A stretch of DNA of 64,000 nt from Rhodococcus sp. KRD162 (GTDB lineage: Bacteria; Actinomycetota; Actinomycetes; Mycobacteriales; Mycobacteriaceae): contig NZ_JABFAU010000013.1 in the NCBI RefSeq assembly GCF_017168335.1, forward strand, positions 540,172-604,171, written 5' to 3'. A program made the position numbers and the translations under genes. Positions 34,628-43,323 of the stretch are shown piece by piece. Numbering within the stretch: position 1 is the first letter of the stretch; the number at the start of each line of letters is the position of its first letter. The notes under the pieces were generated by a model. That model was not told the DNA's origin, ran no database searches, and worked only from the letters and a program-made list of their open reading frames with translations.

Positions 34628-36181
34628 CTACCGCCCGGGAACGTACTTCAGTGCCTTCACGAAGGGAGGCATGATCTTTGCCCACAGTTTCGGCGGAAGT
34701 CCGCGCGGCCCACCGAGATTGAGCAGGCGCGTCGTCGCAATGGTCTGCGGTTCGGTGTACTTGAGCAATCCCTCGGTTCCGTGGCGTCGACCGACCCCGG
34801 ACACACCCATCCCGCCCATCGGCGCGCCGGTGGTTCCCCAGGTCGGCGCGTAACCCTCGTCGACGTTGACGGTGCCCGAATGCAGGCGTGCGGCAATGGC
34901 TTCGCCCTGCGCCTTGGTCTTGGCCCACACGCTGGCGTTGAGTCCGTACTCGGTGTCGTTGGCCCTGTCGATGGCCTCGTCGACGTCGGCGACGGGGTAG
35001 ATCGACACCAGCGGTCCGAAGGTTTCGGTCGCTGCGCACTCCATGTCCTCGGTGACGTTCGTCAGCAGCGTCGGCTCGTAGAACAGCCGGCCGATGTCAG
35101 GGCGTGCGTTGCCCCCGGCGACCACCGTCGCCCCCTTGACCTTGGCGTCGTCGACGTGAGAGGAGACCATCTTGATCTGGTCCTCGGAGACGAGGCTGCC
35201 CATCTCGATGCCGAACTCGTAGTCGGCCCCGAGGGTCATGTTGCGCACCCGCTGACCGAACTTCTCGGTGAACTCGGCGGCGATCGATTTCTCGACGTAG
35301 ATGCGTTCGATCGAGATGCAGAGCTGCCCCGAATTGGAGAAGCAGGCACGTACGGCCGCGTCGCAGACCTCGCGCAGGTTCGCACCCTTGGCGACGATCA
35401 TGGCGTTCTTGCCACCGAGTTCGGCGGAGAATCCGATGAGGCGACGGCCTGCCTGCTCGGCCAGCAGCTGCCCCGTCGCGGTGGAGCCGGTGAACATGAC
35501 GTAGTCGGTGTTCTGGACCAACGCGGTACCCACCACCGAACCCGGACCTGGCACCACGGCGAACAAGTCGCGGGGCAGTCCTGCTTTGTAGAGCAGCTCG
35601 ACGCACGCGAGCGCGCAGTACGGGGTTTGGCTGTCGGGCTTGAGCACCACCCCGTTGCCTGCCAGCAGGGCCGGAATGGCGTCCGACACCGCGAGGGTCA
35701 TCGGGTAGTTCCACGGAGAGATGATCCCGACGATGCCCTTCGGCTGGTATCGAACCCGCGTCTTGGTCAGCACCGGCAGCATGCCGGTGACCTTCTTGGG
35801 GGCCAGCAACTTCGCGGCGGTGCGCGCATAGTGCCGCGAGGTCATCGCGATGTCGAGAACTTCCTCGAGGGCAGCGGCGCGAGACTTGCCGGTCTCGGCC
35901 TGTGCCATGTCCATCAGCTCGTCGCGGTGGGCGAGCACCAGGTCGCGGTAGCGGTGGAAGATCTCGGCACGCTCGGACACCGGCCGCTTGGCCCATGCCG
36001 TTCGAGCTACACGCGCGCGAGCGATTGCCGCCGTCGCATCGGCAGCGGTGCCGACTGGGATCGTCGCCAGCTCCTTGCCGGTGAACACCTCTGTGATCGT
36101 TCTCGTCGGTCGCGTTTCGACGTCGGAAATGGCGATGAGATCGGCGAGCCGGGCAAAGGTCGAGGCGGACGGTGCAGGCAT
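34628..36181 (-). CDS. gabD2: Succinate-semialdehyde dehydrogenase (NADP+)
   Basis: 517-aa aldehyde dehydrogenase. Motifs: SPWNYPMTLA, MFTGSTATG, the Glu in SAELGGKNAM and the catalytic Cys in SNSGQLCIS. It matches the actinobacterial GabD2 type, which oxidises succinic semialdehyde to succinate in GABA or 2-oxoglutarate bypass metabolism. Its promoter lies in a 155-base divergent region shared with the lipase gene. Another semialdehyde substrate cannot be excluded. Confidence 0.9.
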   Translation of the reverse strand: MPAPSASTFARLADLIAISDVETRPTRTITEVFTGKELATIPVGTAADATAAIARARVARTAWAKRPVSERAEIFHRYRDLVLAHRDELMDMAQAETGKSRAAALEEVLDIAMTSRHYARTAAKLLAPKKVTGMLPVLTKTRVRYQPKGIVGIISPWNYPMTLAVSDAIPALLAGNGVVLKPDSQTPYCALACVELLYKAGLPRDLFAVVPGPGSVVGTALVQNTDYVMFTGSTATGQLLAEQAGRRLIGFSAELGGKNAMIVAKGANLREVCDAAVRACFSNSGQLCISIERIYVEKSIAAEFTEKFGQRVRNMTLGADYEFGIEMGSLVSEDQIKMVSSHVDDAKVKGATVVAGGNARPDIGRLFYEPTLLTNVTEDMECAATETFGPLVSIYPVADVDEAIDRANDTEYGLNASVWAKTKAQGEAIAARLHSGTVNVDEGYAPTWGTTGAPMGGMGVSGVGRRHGTEGLLKYTEPQTIATTRLLNLGGPRGLPPKLWAKIMPPFVKALKYVPGR

Positions 36182-36336
36182 TTCGAGGTCCCTACTGGTG
36201 AGTAGTGTTCGGAGTAACAGATAACCTACCCGCTCTTGGGCTCAGTTCACAGGGCCGATTTCGTCCAACCCTGTGGCACGATGGACGGCGGTCTACTTCG
36301 ACGTCGGGGCGTTCGGAGCAACAGGGTGGGGAATCC

Positions 36337-37542
36337 ATGCGCAAGGCACTCGTTCTGGCCGGAGCAGCAGCGTTGATGCTGTCGTTCGCAGGATCGGCCC
36401 AGGCCGATCCCCTTCAGGACTTCATCTCGCCGCCGAGCGATCCGGCGGCCTATCTCCCCACCCCGCTCGGTGATCCGTGGTTCGATCCGCCGGCCGGGTA
36501 CGAGGATCTCCAGCCCGGCACGGTACTGAACCGCCGCGACGTCGCCATCACTCCCGAGGCCACGTCGGTGCAGTTGCTCTTTCGCTCGACGGACTCGAAG
36601 AACCGCCCGATCGCTGCGGCGACGACGGTCCTGACTCCGAACGCGCCGTGGAGCGGTGGCGGCGACCGGCCCGTCATTGCGTACAACGAGGCGACGGACT
36701 CGCTCGGAAACACGTGCGCGCCGTCGTACACACTCCCCCGCGGAAACAACAAGGAGATCGACCAGGTTCGCATCTTGCTCGGTCGCGGCTACACGGTGGT
36801 CGTCACCGACTATCAGGGTCCTCGTCAGGCGTACTCGGCCGGTATCGTCTCCGGACACACCGTGCTCGACGGCCTCCGCGCGTCGCAGACTGCCGGGGTG
36901 AGCGCGACGGCACCGATCGGCATCACCGGCTACTCCGGCGGTGCGATCGCATCCGGCTGGGCCGCGCAGTTGGCTCCCGAATACGCACCGGAGTTGAACA
37001 TCGCCGGCGTCGCCTTCGGTGGCCCGCCGACCGATTACAAGATCTTGCAGACCTCGCTGAACGGCCAGATCGGATCGGGCCTGTTCACTGCGGCGACGAT
37101 CGGACTGTCCCGTGAGTACCCGGAGATGCGGCAGCTTGCCAATGACAACGGCAAGCGACTGGCTCTGGCGCAGAAGGATCAGTGCGTAGATGTGTTGTCC
37201 TACACGGGACTACTGCTGTTGGACCAGCGAAACCTCTCCAGCGTCCCTGATGTCTTCGATCATCCGATCACCAAGGCCATCGTCGAGGAAAACCGCATGG
37301 GCCAGAAGAAACCGGATGCACCGATCTACATCTATCAGGGCAAAGAGGACTTCCTCATCCCCAAGGAAGGCGCAGAAGCGGTGCAGGACGAGTGGTGTGC
37401 GGCCGGCGCGTCGGTGCACCTGGAATTGGTTCCAGGGGAGCACACACTCGCTCAGTCCAACGGTCGCCCCGGCGCATACGACTGGCTCGCCCAGCGCCTC
37501 GCCGGAGTTCCTACCTCCGGCTGTGATCGTGTGATTCGCTAG
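36337..37542 (+). CDS. Secreted lipase (LIP family)
   Basis: 401 aa. N-terminal signal peptide (MRKALVLAGAAALMLSFAGSAQA). The alpha/beta-hydrolase has the nucleophile elbow TGYSGGAIA (Ser near residue 204), an acid in IYIYQGKEDFLIP (Asp) and a catalytic His in LVPGEHTLAQ. This is the actinobacterial secreted triacylglycerol lipase group (Candida Lip-like). Starts at ATG 36337; a longer in-frame reading has no homology. Probably hydrolyses host or environmental lipids. Confidence 0.88.
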   Translation: MRKALVLAGAAALMLSFAGSAQADPLQDFISPPSDPAAYLPTPLGDPWFDPPAGYEDLQPGTVLNRRDVAITPEATSVQLLFRSTDSKNRPIAAATTVLTPNAPWSGGGDRPVIAYNEATDSLGNTCAPSYTLPRGNNKEIDQVRILLGRGYTVVVTDYQGPRQAYSAGIVSGHTVLDGLRASQTAGVSATAPIGITGYSGGAIASGWAAQLAPEYAPELNIAGVAFGGPPTDYKILQTSLNGQIGSGLFTAATIGLSREYPEMRQLANDNGKRLALAQKDQCVDVLSYTGLLLLDQRNLSSVPDVFDHPITKAIVEENRMGQKKPDAPIYIYQGKEDFLIPKEGAEAVQDEWCAAGASVHLELVPGEHTLAQSNGRPGAYDWLAQRLAGVPTSGCDRVIR

Positions 37543-37587
37543 AGGTCCGAATTTCGTCTTGACCCTTACGCCACGGGAGGCAGCACA

Positions 37588-38385
37588 GTGTCCTTCGTGA
37601 GTGATTCGGCCTTCGAACATGATTCGGACAGCATGCAGGTCGGTGCAGTCGCACGGTTGGTCGGTGTCAGCGTGAGAACGCTGCATCATTACGACGAGAT
37701 CGCCTTGGTGGTGCCATCGGGAAGGACCCCGAAGGGCTATCGGACGTACTCCTCGGCCGATGTCGAACGGCTGCATCAGGTGCTGACCTACCGCGAACTC
37801 GGATTTCCCCTCGAGACCATCGCGGCTTTGCTCGACGATCCGGCGGTCGACGCCATGGCGCATCTGCGCCGGCAGCGGGAACTGTTGGACGAACGGATCG
37901 ATCACTTGCGCGCAATGGCTACGGCCGTGGACAAGATGATGGAGGCGAAGAAGATGGGTATGCAACTGACTCCCGAGGAGCAGCGCGAGATTTTCGGCGA
38001 CAACTGGCTCGGCGAGGAGTACGCCGAGGAGGCCGAACAGCGTTGGGGCAACACCGACGCGTGGAAACAGTCGCAGGAGCGTACGTCCTCGTTCACCAAG
38101 GACGACTGGGCGGCCATCAAGGAAGAAACAGACCGCCTGGAGGCCGATTTCGCTGCCGCGCTACGAAATGGTGTGGCTGCGGATTCCGCCGAGGCCGGAG
38201 TCCTGGCCGAGAGACATCGCTCGGGTATAGCTCGGCACTACGATTGCAACCACGAGATGCAGGTCAATCTGGCTGAGATGTACATCGCGGATGAGCGATT
38301 CGCCAAGCACTACAACGATATTGCGCCGGGCTTGGCTCAGTACGTTCGCGATGTCATCGTTGCGAACGCTGCTCGCCAGGAGTGA
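37588..38385 (+). CDS. MerR family regulator with TipAS domain
   Basis: 265 aa. MerR winged HTH (VGAVARLVGVSVRTLHHYDEIALVVPSGRTPKGYRTYS) and a long central coiled coil, then a TipAS-like ligand-binding globin fold (from about residue 145, HYDCNHEMQVNLAEMYIADERFAKHYNDI). TipA proteins bind thiopeptide antibiotics, and many homologues bind other drugs. GTG start at 37588; an ATG at 37633 is an alternative. Its 3' end overlaps the convergent WhiB gene by 32 bases. Confidence 0.9.
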   Translation: MSFVSDSAFEHDSDSMQVGAVARLVGVSVRTLHHYDEIALVVPSGRTPKGYRTYSSADVERLHQVLTYRELGFPLETIAALLDDPAVDAMAHLRRQRELLDERIDHLRAMATAVDKMMEAKKMGMQLTPEEQREIFGDNWLGEEYAEEAEQRWGNTDAWKQSQERTSSFTKDDWAAIKEETDRLEADFAAALRNGVAADSAEAGVLAERHRSGIARHYDCNHEMQVNLAEMYIADERFAKHYNDIAPGLAQYVRDVIVANAARQE

Positions 38386-38683
38386 CGCGAGTCAACAGAG
38401 ATCGCTCTTGTGCGGTCGATCCGCCCCAGACGCCGTATCTCTCGTCCGTGTCGAGCGCATGCCGTAGACACTGCGAGATCACGGGGCATCGACCGCACAC
38501 GAGCTTCGCCTGCCGCTCGAGATGCCGCAACGAGTACCCCCTCATTCCCAGAGGTGGATAGAACATCGAGACCGGCATCGAGCGGCAGGCGGCTCGGATC
38601 TGCCAATCCGCGTGCTCGGATATCGGTTGCCGTGCCCGCGTGTTCGTCAATCTTGCTCGCCCCCCGGTGAGAGATTTCAGCAA
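38354..38683 (-). CDS. WhiB family Fe-S transcription factor
   Basis: 109 aa. The four cluster ligands are Cys33, Cys63, Cys66 and Cys72 (C-x29-C-x2-C-x5-C), followed by the GVWGG turn at about 84-88 and a basic tail. WhiB proteins bind a 4Fe-4S cluster and work with the principal sigma factor. Which subclass cannot be decided. Convergent with the MerR/TipA gene; a perfect TCACATGTGA palindrome at 38748-38757 lies in its promoter region. Confidence 0.93.
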   Translation of the reverse strand: MLKSLTGGRARLTNTRARQPISEHADWQIRAACRSMPVSMFYPPLGMRGYSLRHLERQAKLVCGRCPVISQCLRHALDTDERYGVWGGSTAQERSLLTRVTPGEQRSQR

Positions 38684-38813
38684 CGTACGGGCACCGTCCT
38701 TCGTCGTGGCCCGTCAGTTCTCGATTGCGCTCAATCTGACGCTATCGTCACATGTGAGATAAACCGCAGTCAATCCTGAGATTCACCGATACCGATCGGA
38801 CTAGCATTGCGCG

Positions 38814-39197
38814 ATGACGACCGAGCGCACCACGCCAACTCTGCGGCAATACCTGGGCTATTCGTTCGGACGCACGCTGCCCGAGTCGATGCAGGGCTGG
38901 GTGCGCGACGATCTCGTGGGCAACGGTGCGCAGGTTCGCTACATCGCACGGTTCATCGTGCCCGCCGTGCCGTTGTTGCTGCTGTTCCTGCTCGTCCCCG
39001 GGCCACTGTGGATGTCGTTGGCGATGATGTCGCTGCTGTTCATCCCGCTGGTGTACTTCTCGATCGCCCTGATGAACGTCTATCGGCGGCACCGCCTGTT
39101 GATTCACGGTCTTGATCCACAGTTGATCAACGCCAAAGCGCAGAGTCGCGTCGACCGCACTCGTGACGACTACGAGCGCCGCCACGGCCGTGGGTGA
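38814..39197 (+). CDS. DUF5313 family membrane protein
   Basis: 127 aa with two membrane segments (FIVPAVPLLLLFLLVPG and WMSLAMMSLLFIPLVYFSIALMNVY) between an N-terminal region with LRQYLGYSFGRTLP and a C-terminal charged tail. Actinobacterial family of unknown role. It is divergent from WhiB and 24 bases before rraA, possibly in one transcript. Confidence 0.8.
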   Translation: MTTERTTPTLRQYLGYSFGRTLPESMQGWVRDDLVGNGAQVRYIARFIVPAVPLLLLFLLVPGPLWMSLAMMSLLFIPLVYFSIALMNVYRRHRLLIHGLDPQLINAKAQSRVDRTRDDYERRHGRG

Positions 39198-39221
39198 GAG
39201 TCGAACGATAGTCTGAGGAAT

Positions 39222-39701
39222 ATGACTGCACCCGTGGAATTCAAGGCAACAGCTGATCTGGCCGATGACATCGGCCCCGACCTCCGCAGCTGCGACACGC
39301 AGTTCATTCAGTTCGGCAAGCACACCGAGTTCGCGGGACCTATCACCACGATCCGCTGCTTTCAGGACAACCTGCTGGTCAAGCAAACGCTGAGCGAGCC
39401 GGGCAACGGTGGCGTCCTCGTCGTCGACGGTGACGCAAGCGTGCACACCGCACTCGTCGGCGACATCATCGCCGGCCGCGGCGTCACCAACGGCTGGGCC
39501 GGTGTCATCGTCAACGGTGCGGTTCGCGATTCCGCGATCTTGCGCACCCTCGAGATCGGCGTCAAGGCATTGGGAACCAACCCGCGCAAGAGCACACAAA
39601 CCGGGTCGGGCGAGAAGAACGTCCCGGTCAGCTTCGGCGGCGTCACGTTCAATCCGGGCGAGATCGTCTACAGCGACCACGACGGAGTCGTCGCGGTCTA
39701 G
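39222..39701 (+). CDS. rraA: RraA family protein (RNase E regulator / aldolase-like)
   Basis: 159 aa. The RraA/MenG-like fold is clear: [23 protein letters not shown], the loop [22 protein letters not shown], the Arg-Asp pair in VNGAVRDSA and the closing [15 protein letters not shown]. Family members bind and inhibit RNase E or act as HMG/OAA aldolases with Mg. Annotated as RraA by similarity; the biochemical role in actinobacteria is uncertain. Confidence 0.92.
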   Translation: MTAPVEFKATADLADDIGPDLRSCDTQFIQFGKHTEFAGPITTIRCFQDNLLVKQTLSEPGNGGVLVVDGDASVHTALVGDIIAGRGVTNGWAGVIVNGAVRDSAILRTLEIGVKALGTNPRKSTQTGSGEKNVPVSFGGVTFNPGEIVYSDHDGVVAV

Positions 39702-39797
39702 CGCTTTCCGGTGTCAGGCGGTTCGACCTGCGCGAACATTCGCTCTACTAGGCGGACCAGTGCCGAGAACGTTGGTTCTCTCGGTGAGGGGAAGGCG

Positions 39798-40385
39798 ATG
39801 ACGAATACGGAACACGGGCGAGACGACGTGATCAGAGCAGCGGATACGCTGTTCTACGCCCGCGGAATACAGGCCGTCGGAATGGACGAACTGCGGACAG
39901 CGGCGGGCATCTCCCTCAAACGCATGTATTCACTGTTCCCGTCGAAGACTGCCATCGTGGCCGAGGTTCTTCGCGGTCGCACGAGCCGATGGAACGACCG
40001 AATCGAAATCGAAGCCGCCGCTCACGAGTCACCACGAGACAAGCTGCTGTCGATCTTCGACTTTCTCGATCACTGGTTTCGCGAGGACAATTTCCGCGGG
40101 TGCGCCTTCATCAACTCGTTCGGCGAGCTCGGGGCCACCATGCCCGAGGTCGCCGACGCCGCACATCAGCACAAGAAGAACTTCATCGAGTACGTCACCG
40201 CACTGGCAGTCGACGCCGGATGCGCTCCGCCCGTCGGACTGCAGATCGCCCTGCTCGCCGAAGGGGCACAAACCACAGCGGCCATCACCGAACTAGCCGA
40301 GACTGCGGCTGCGGCAAAGGCAGCGGCAACGGTTCTGATAGATGCGAGCGTGGGACGGCCCGACACGCGTGCATCGACGGCGTAA
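39798..40385 (+). CDS. TetR family transcriptional regulator
   Basis: 195 aa. HTH at about residues 12-55 (VIRAADTLFYARGIQAVGMDELRTAAGISLKRMYSLFPSKTAIVAEVL) followed by a helical ligand-binding domain. ATG at 39798 with GGGGAAGG upstream. No adjacent divergent target gene; it probably acts on a distant locus. The ligand is unknown. Confidence 0.9.
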   Translation: MTNTEHGRDDVIRAADTLFYARGIQAVGMDELRTAAGISLKRMYSLFPSKTAIVAEVLRGRTSRWNDRIEIEAAAHESPRDKLLSIFDFLDHWFREDNFRGCAFINSFGELGATMPEVADAAHQHKKNFIEYVTALAVDAGCAPPVGLQIALLAEGAQTTAAITELAETAAAAKAAATVLIDASVGRPDTRASTA

Positions 40386-40543
40386 GCGCCCTCCGGCGGC
40401 GCACCTGACTGTTCAGGATCGTTCTCCATCGGCGGTGTCCCGCGCCTTCGGCCCACTTCTGAACAATCCGGTGCGTTCTCTCACCGATATTCACTGACAT
40501 TTGACACTGAAATCCTCGACCGGAGGCTAATAGCGTCGAGGAC

Positions 40544-41455
40544 ATGAGCACGCTACGAATCCTCGCCGCCCTCACCGTCTCGACATCCCTGCTGGTCAGT
40601 GGATGCACGTCGTCAGACGAGCCCTCAGCCGGTCAGGCGGCCACCACGACGACGTCGAGTGGGAACATCAGAACCGACGACGTGCAGGCTGCCCTGGACG
40701 CGCTGGTCGACGCCGGATCCGTGGCCGCTGTTGCACAGGTTCGCGACGGCGAGGCGTCGTGGTCGGGGGCGGCCGGTCTGGTCGAGCGCGGCGGCACCGA
40801 ACCCGCGTCCGCCGATGCTCCGGTCCGGATCGCGAGCGTCACCAAACCGATGGTCGCAGCGGCCGTGTTGCAACTCGTCGACGAAGGCAAGCTGCAACTC
40901 GATCAGCCGGTCGAGGAGTTGCTCCCCGGTCTGCTGCCGAAACCGGTCACGGTCCGTCAGCTGCTCGATCACACCAGCGGACTGCCCGACTACCTCAACG
41001 GATTCGACAGTGCCGCTGCCATATCGGCCAGATCGAGTGACATCGTCACCGATGACGAGCTGATCGCCGACGCTCTGTCGCTGCCGTGGACCACCGAGCC
41101 GGGATCCGAATTCGTCTACTCCAACACCAATTACGTCGTACTCGGTCGCATCGTCGCCGATCTGGACGGCACCACCATCGGACAGTCGTTGCAGGACAGG
41201 ATCTTCGATCCGTTGGCAATGACCGCCACCACTTATCCCACCGACGCCGCGATCGCCGACGATGCCCTGCACGGCTACGTTCTGGAGAACGGGTCGTACA
41301 CCGATGTCACCGACTACGATGCGAGCATCTGGTCCTCGGGCGCAGCAGTGGTGTCCACCGTCGGCGACCTGAACACGTTCTTCCGCGGACTGTTCGACGG
41401 CACGCTGATCCCGGCGAACCTCGTTCAGGAGATGCAGGTCGTCTCGCCCATGTGA
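40544..41455 (+). pseudogene. Serine hydrolase / beta-lactamase-family lipoprotein, probably truncated
   Basis: 303 aa. Lipobox LLVSGC near residue 21, then a class C beta-lactamase/D-Ala-D-Ala carboxypeptidase-like domain with S-V-T-K (RIASVTKPM) and the Tyr motif YSNTNYV. The usual third motif (HxG near the C-terminus) and roughly 60-80 further residues are missing: the reading frame ends in SPM-stop, and that TGA belongs to a dispersed repeat copy. The gene may be inactive or produce a shortened enzyme. The missing end was not found downstream. Confidence 0.72.
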
Positions 41456-41492
41456 CATTGACCCACTAAAAGGCCACTAGATGTCACATTGA
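41450..41492. repeat. Dispersed repeat, copy B (partial)
   Basis: Starts at ATGTGACATTGACC, directly inside the serine hydrolase frame whose stop codon it supplies, and ends at ATGTCACATTGA. Compared with copies A and C it lacks the leading AAGTCCACT part, and its linker reads CACTAAAAGGCCACT. Confidence 0.7.
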
Positions 41493-41780
41493 CTGCAGCG
41501 AAATGGGCTGACTGGTGGCACCGACGCCGAACTCGTCGCGCACCACCGACTCCGAACACCCGGTGCGCCGAACTGGCGATCGTCTCGTGGATCCATCGAC
41601 ACGCTGCGTCGCCAGGTGACCGATACGTCGAACTACTGATCTGAGCGTCCACTATTTCCCTGCAGCGACGGCATTCCGTTCCTCGGGCCAAATCGTGGAC
41701 ATCGACCGCAGTCGACTGGTGAAGCGCAGACGCCCGCGAGCACGCCCCGCGAGATCACCCTGCCCGTTCACTGCCTCCCC
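41493..41780. other. Non-coding stretch between repeat copies B and C
   Basis: 288 bases with no convincing gene. Short open frames exist on both strands (for example minus strand 41691-41425), but they lack a ribosome site and family features and run into the repeats. No inverted ends or transposase remnants were recognised. Together with copies B and C it may be a leftover of an insertion or rearrangement that broke the serine hydrolase gene. Confidence 0.5.
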
Positions 41781-41839
41781 AAGTCCACTCGATGTGACAT
41801 TGACCCCCGAAAAGGCCACCAGATGTCACATTGAGTACC
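41781..41839. repeat. Dispersed repeat, copy C
   Basis: 59 bp, nearly identical to copy A at 9681-9740 (AAGTCCACT, then ATGTGACAT, CGAAAAGGCCAC, ATGTCACAT and GAGTACC in the same order and spacing). Two near-identical 19-bp half units point the same way; each contains a nearly palindromic ATGT-S-ACAT. It lies 59 bases upstream of the Rieske gene start. Confidence 0.75.
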
Positions 41840-41898
41840 GACAAACGGGAACAATGGTGAGGGGAACACGGAAACGACTGTCGACTTTGGGAGCAGCA

Positions 41899-42918
41899 AT
41901 GACCGCGCTGGATGCGATACGCCGACGGTGGCCGAAGACGATGCCTCTGCAGCCGTTGCTGTCGGAGTCGTGGGCGAAGCAGGAGCCCACCTGGAAGGGT
42001 GCGAATCCCCAGGTCATCGAGTCTGCGCTGAAGCGTGCGAAGACGCGGACGTCGGGCAATTGGTTCGTGTTCGCCGCCAGTCGCGATGTGAAGGCCGACA
42101 AGCCGTTCGGCCGTTATGTGGGCACCACCGAACTCGTGGCGTGGCGCGACTCGTCGGGCAAGGTGCACATCGGCCCGGGTGCGTGCCCGCATCTCGGCGC
42201 TGCGTTGGACACCGCGAAGATCGAGTGCGATGCATTGGTCTGTCGCTGGCATGGATTGGCTCTCGGGCCGAAGGGCAAGGCTGGTTGGCGTCCGGTTCCC
42301 GCGTTCGACGACGGGGTTCTGGTGTGGGTTCGGCTCGATGAGCTCGGCGGTGAGGAGCCGACGCCCGTGCCGGTGGTCCCGATCCGACCGCCTGCGTCGA
42401 CTGCCATCGCCGGTGTGGTCACTCTCGTCGGGAAGTGCGAGCCCGATGACATCATCGCCAACCGGCTCGATCCCTGGCACGGTGCGTGGTTTCATCCGTA
42501 TTCGTTCGCGAGATTGAAGGTGGTCAGCGCGCCGACCGAGATCGATGTAGCGGAGGAAGACGATCGTTTTCTCGTCGACGTGACCTTCCGCGTCAGCCGA
42601 GGAGTCGGGGTGCCGGTACGGGCCGAGTTCGTCTGCCCCGGTCCGCGCACCATCGTGATGCGCATTCTCGACGGCGAAGGGGTTGGCAGCGTCGTGGAGA
42701 CGCATGCGACTCCGCTTTCTCCGGCGTCCGACGGAACCCCGCGCACCGCGGTCATCGAGGCGACGATCGCAGCCTCGGATCGCACTGGGTTCCAGATGGC
42801 GCGCAAGGTGTCCGGACTGTTGCGTCCGGCGATGAACTTCACCGCCGCCCGCTTGTGGAAGGACGATCTCGAGTACGCCGAACGCCGTTACGAACTGCGT
42901 TCGACGGGGCGGGCCTAA
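41899..42918 (+). CDS. Rieske [2Fe-2S] protein with DUF5914 domain
   Basis: 339 aa from ATG 41899 (GGGAGCAGC upstream). Rieske cluster ligands Cys96-x-His98 (CPHLG) and Cys115-x2-His118 (CRWHG). The C-terminal half (about 160-339) corresponds to DUF5914, with NRLDPWHGAWFHPYSF and a metal-like site, and a terminal KVSGLLRPAMNFTAARLW. Such proteins often sit beside carotenoid genes in actinobacteria; here crtT and crtU are about 3 kb away. Possibly an oxygenase-type step in carotenoid tailoring. Confidence 0.85.
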   Translation: MTALDAIRRRWPKTMPLQPLLSESWAKQEPTWKGANPQVIESALKRAKTRTSGNWFVFAASRDVKADKPFGRYVGTTELVAWRDSSGKVHIGPGACPHLGAALDTAKIECDALVCRWHGLALGPKGKAGWRPVPAFDDGVLVWVRLDELGGEEPTPVPVVPIRPPASTAIAGVVTLVGKCEPDDIIANRLDPWHGAWFHPYSFARLKVVSAPTEIDVAEEDDRFLVDVTFRVSRGVGVPVRAEFVCPGPRTIVMRILDGEGVGSVVETHATPLSPASDGTPRTAVIEATIAASDRTGFQMARKVSGLLRPAMNFTAARLWKDDLEYAERRYELRSTGRA

Positions 42919-43323
42919 GTGCAGCTCTACCACGTTTGCTTCGCCGTGCGCGATCTCTCTGCGGCAATGTCGGACCTATCGGCGACGACCGGTGCACGTT
43001 GGCGAGCGCCCCGTACAGGCACGCTGGGCGAGTGGACGTATCGCATCGTGTTCTCCATCGCAGCTCCACATTTCGAGTTGATCGAGGGACCATCAGGAAG
43101 TCCATGGGACTGCACGAAGGGCCCGCGATTCCACCACCTCGGGTTCTGGTCCGACGACATGGACTTGGACCGGACGGCCCTGGACGGCGTCGGAAAAACG
43201 TTGTTCGACGCCTGCCCACTGGGCCGGCCGTTCAGCTATCACCGGATCGACACCATCGGAGCGGACATCGAACTGGTGGACCGCTTAGCCGAACCGGGCT
43301 TCCGCACTACGTGGGATCTCTGA
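42919..43323 (+). CDS. VOC family protein
   Basis: 134 aa, single VOC unit (LYHVCFAVRDLSAAMSDLSATTGARW ... FHHLGFWSDDM ... GADIELVDR). The His in YHVCF, His-His in FHHLG and Glu in IELVD are placed like glyoxalase metal ligands. The GTG start directly abuts the TAA of the Rieske gene, so both are one operon. Its end overlaps the convergent ArsR-SRPBCC gene by 17 bases. Substrate unknown. Confidence 0.82.
   Translation: MQLYHVCFAVRDLSAAMSDLSATTGARWRAPRTGTLGEWTYRIVFSIAAPHFELIEGPSGSPWDCTKGPRFHHLGFWSDDMDLDRTALDGVGKTLFDACPLGRPFSYHRIDTIGADIELVDRLAEPGFRTTWDL

Noticed and set aside
38748-38757. TCACATGTGA palindrome as a CRP site
   Set aside because: Perfect 10-bp palindrome between whiB and DUF5313 genes, but too short and unlike the TGTGA-N6-TCACA pattern.
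41425-41691. Minus-strand frame between repeats B and C as a gene or transposase remnant
   Set aside because: No family motif, no ribosome site, and its start and end run into repeats.
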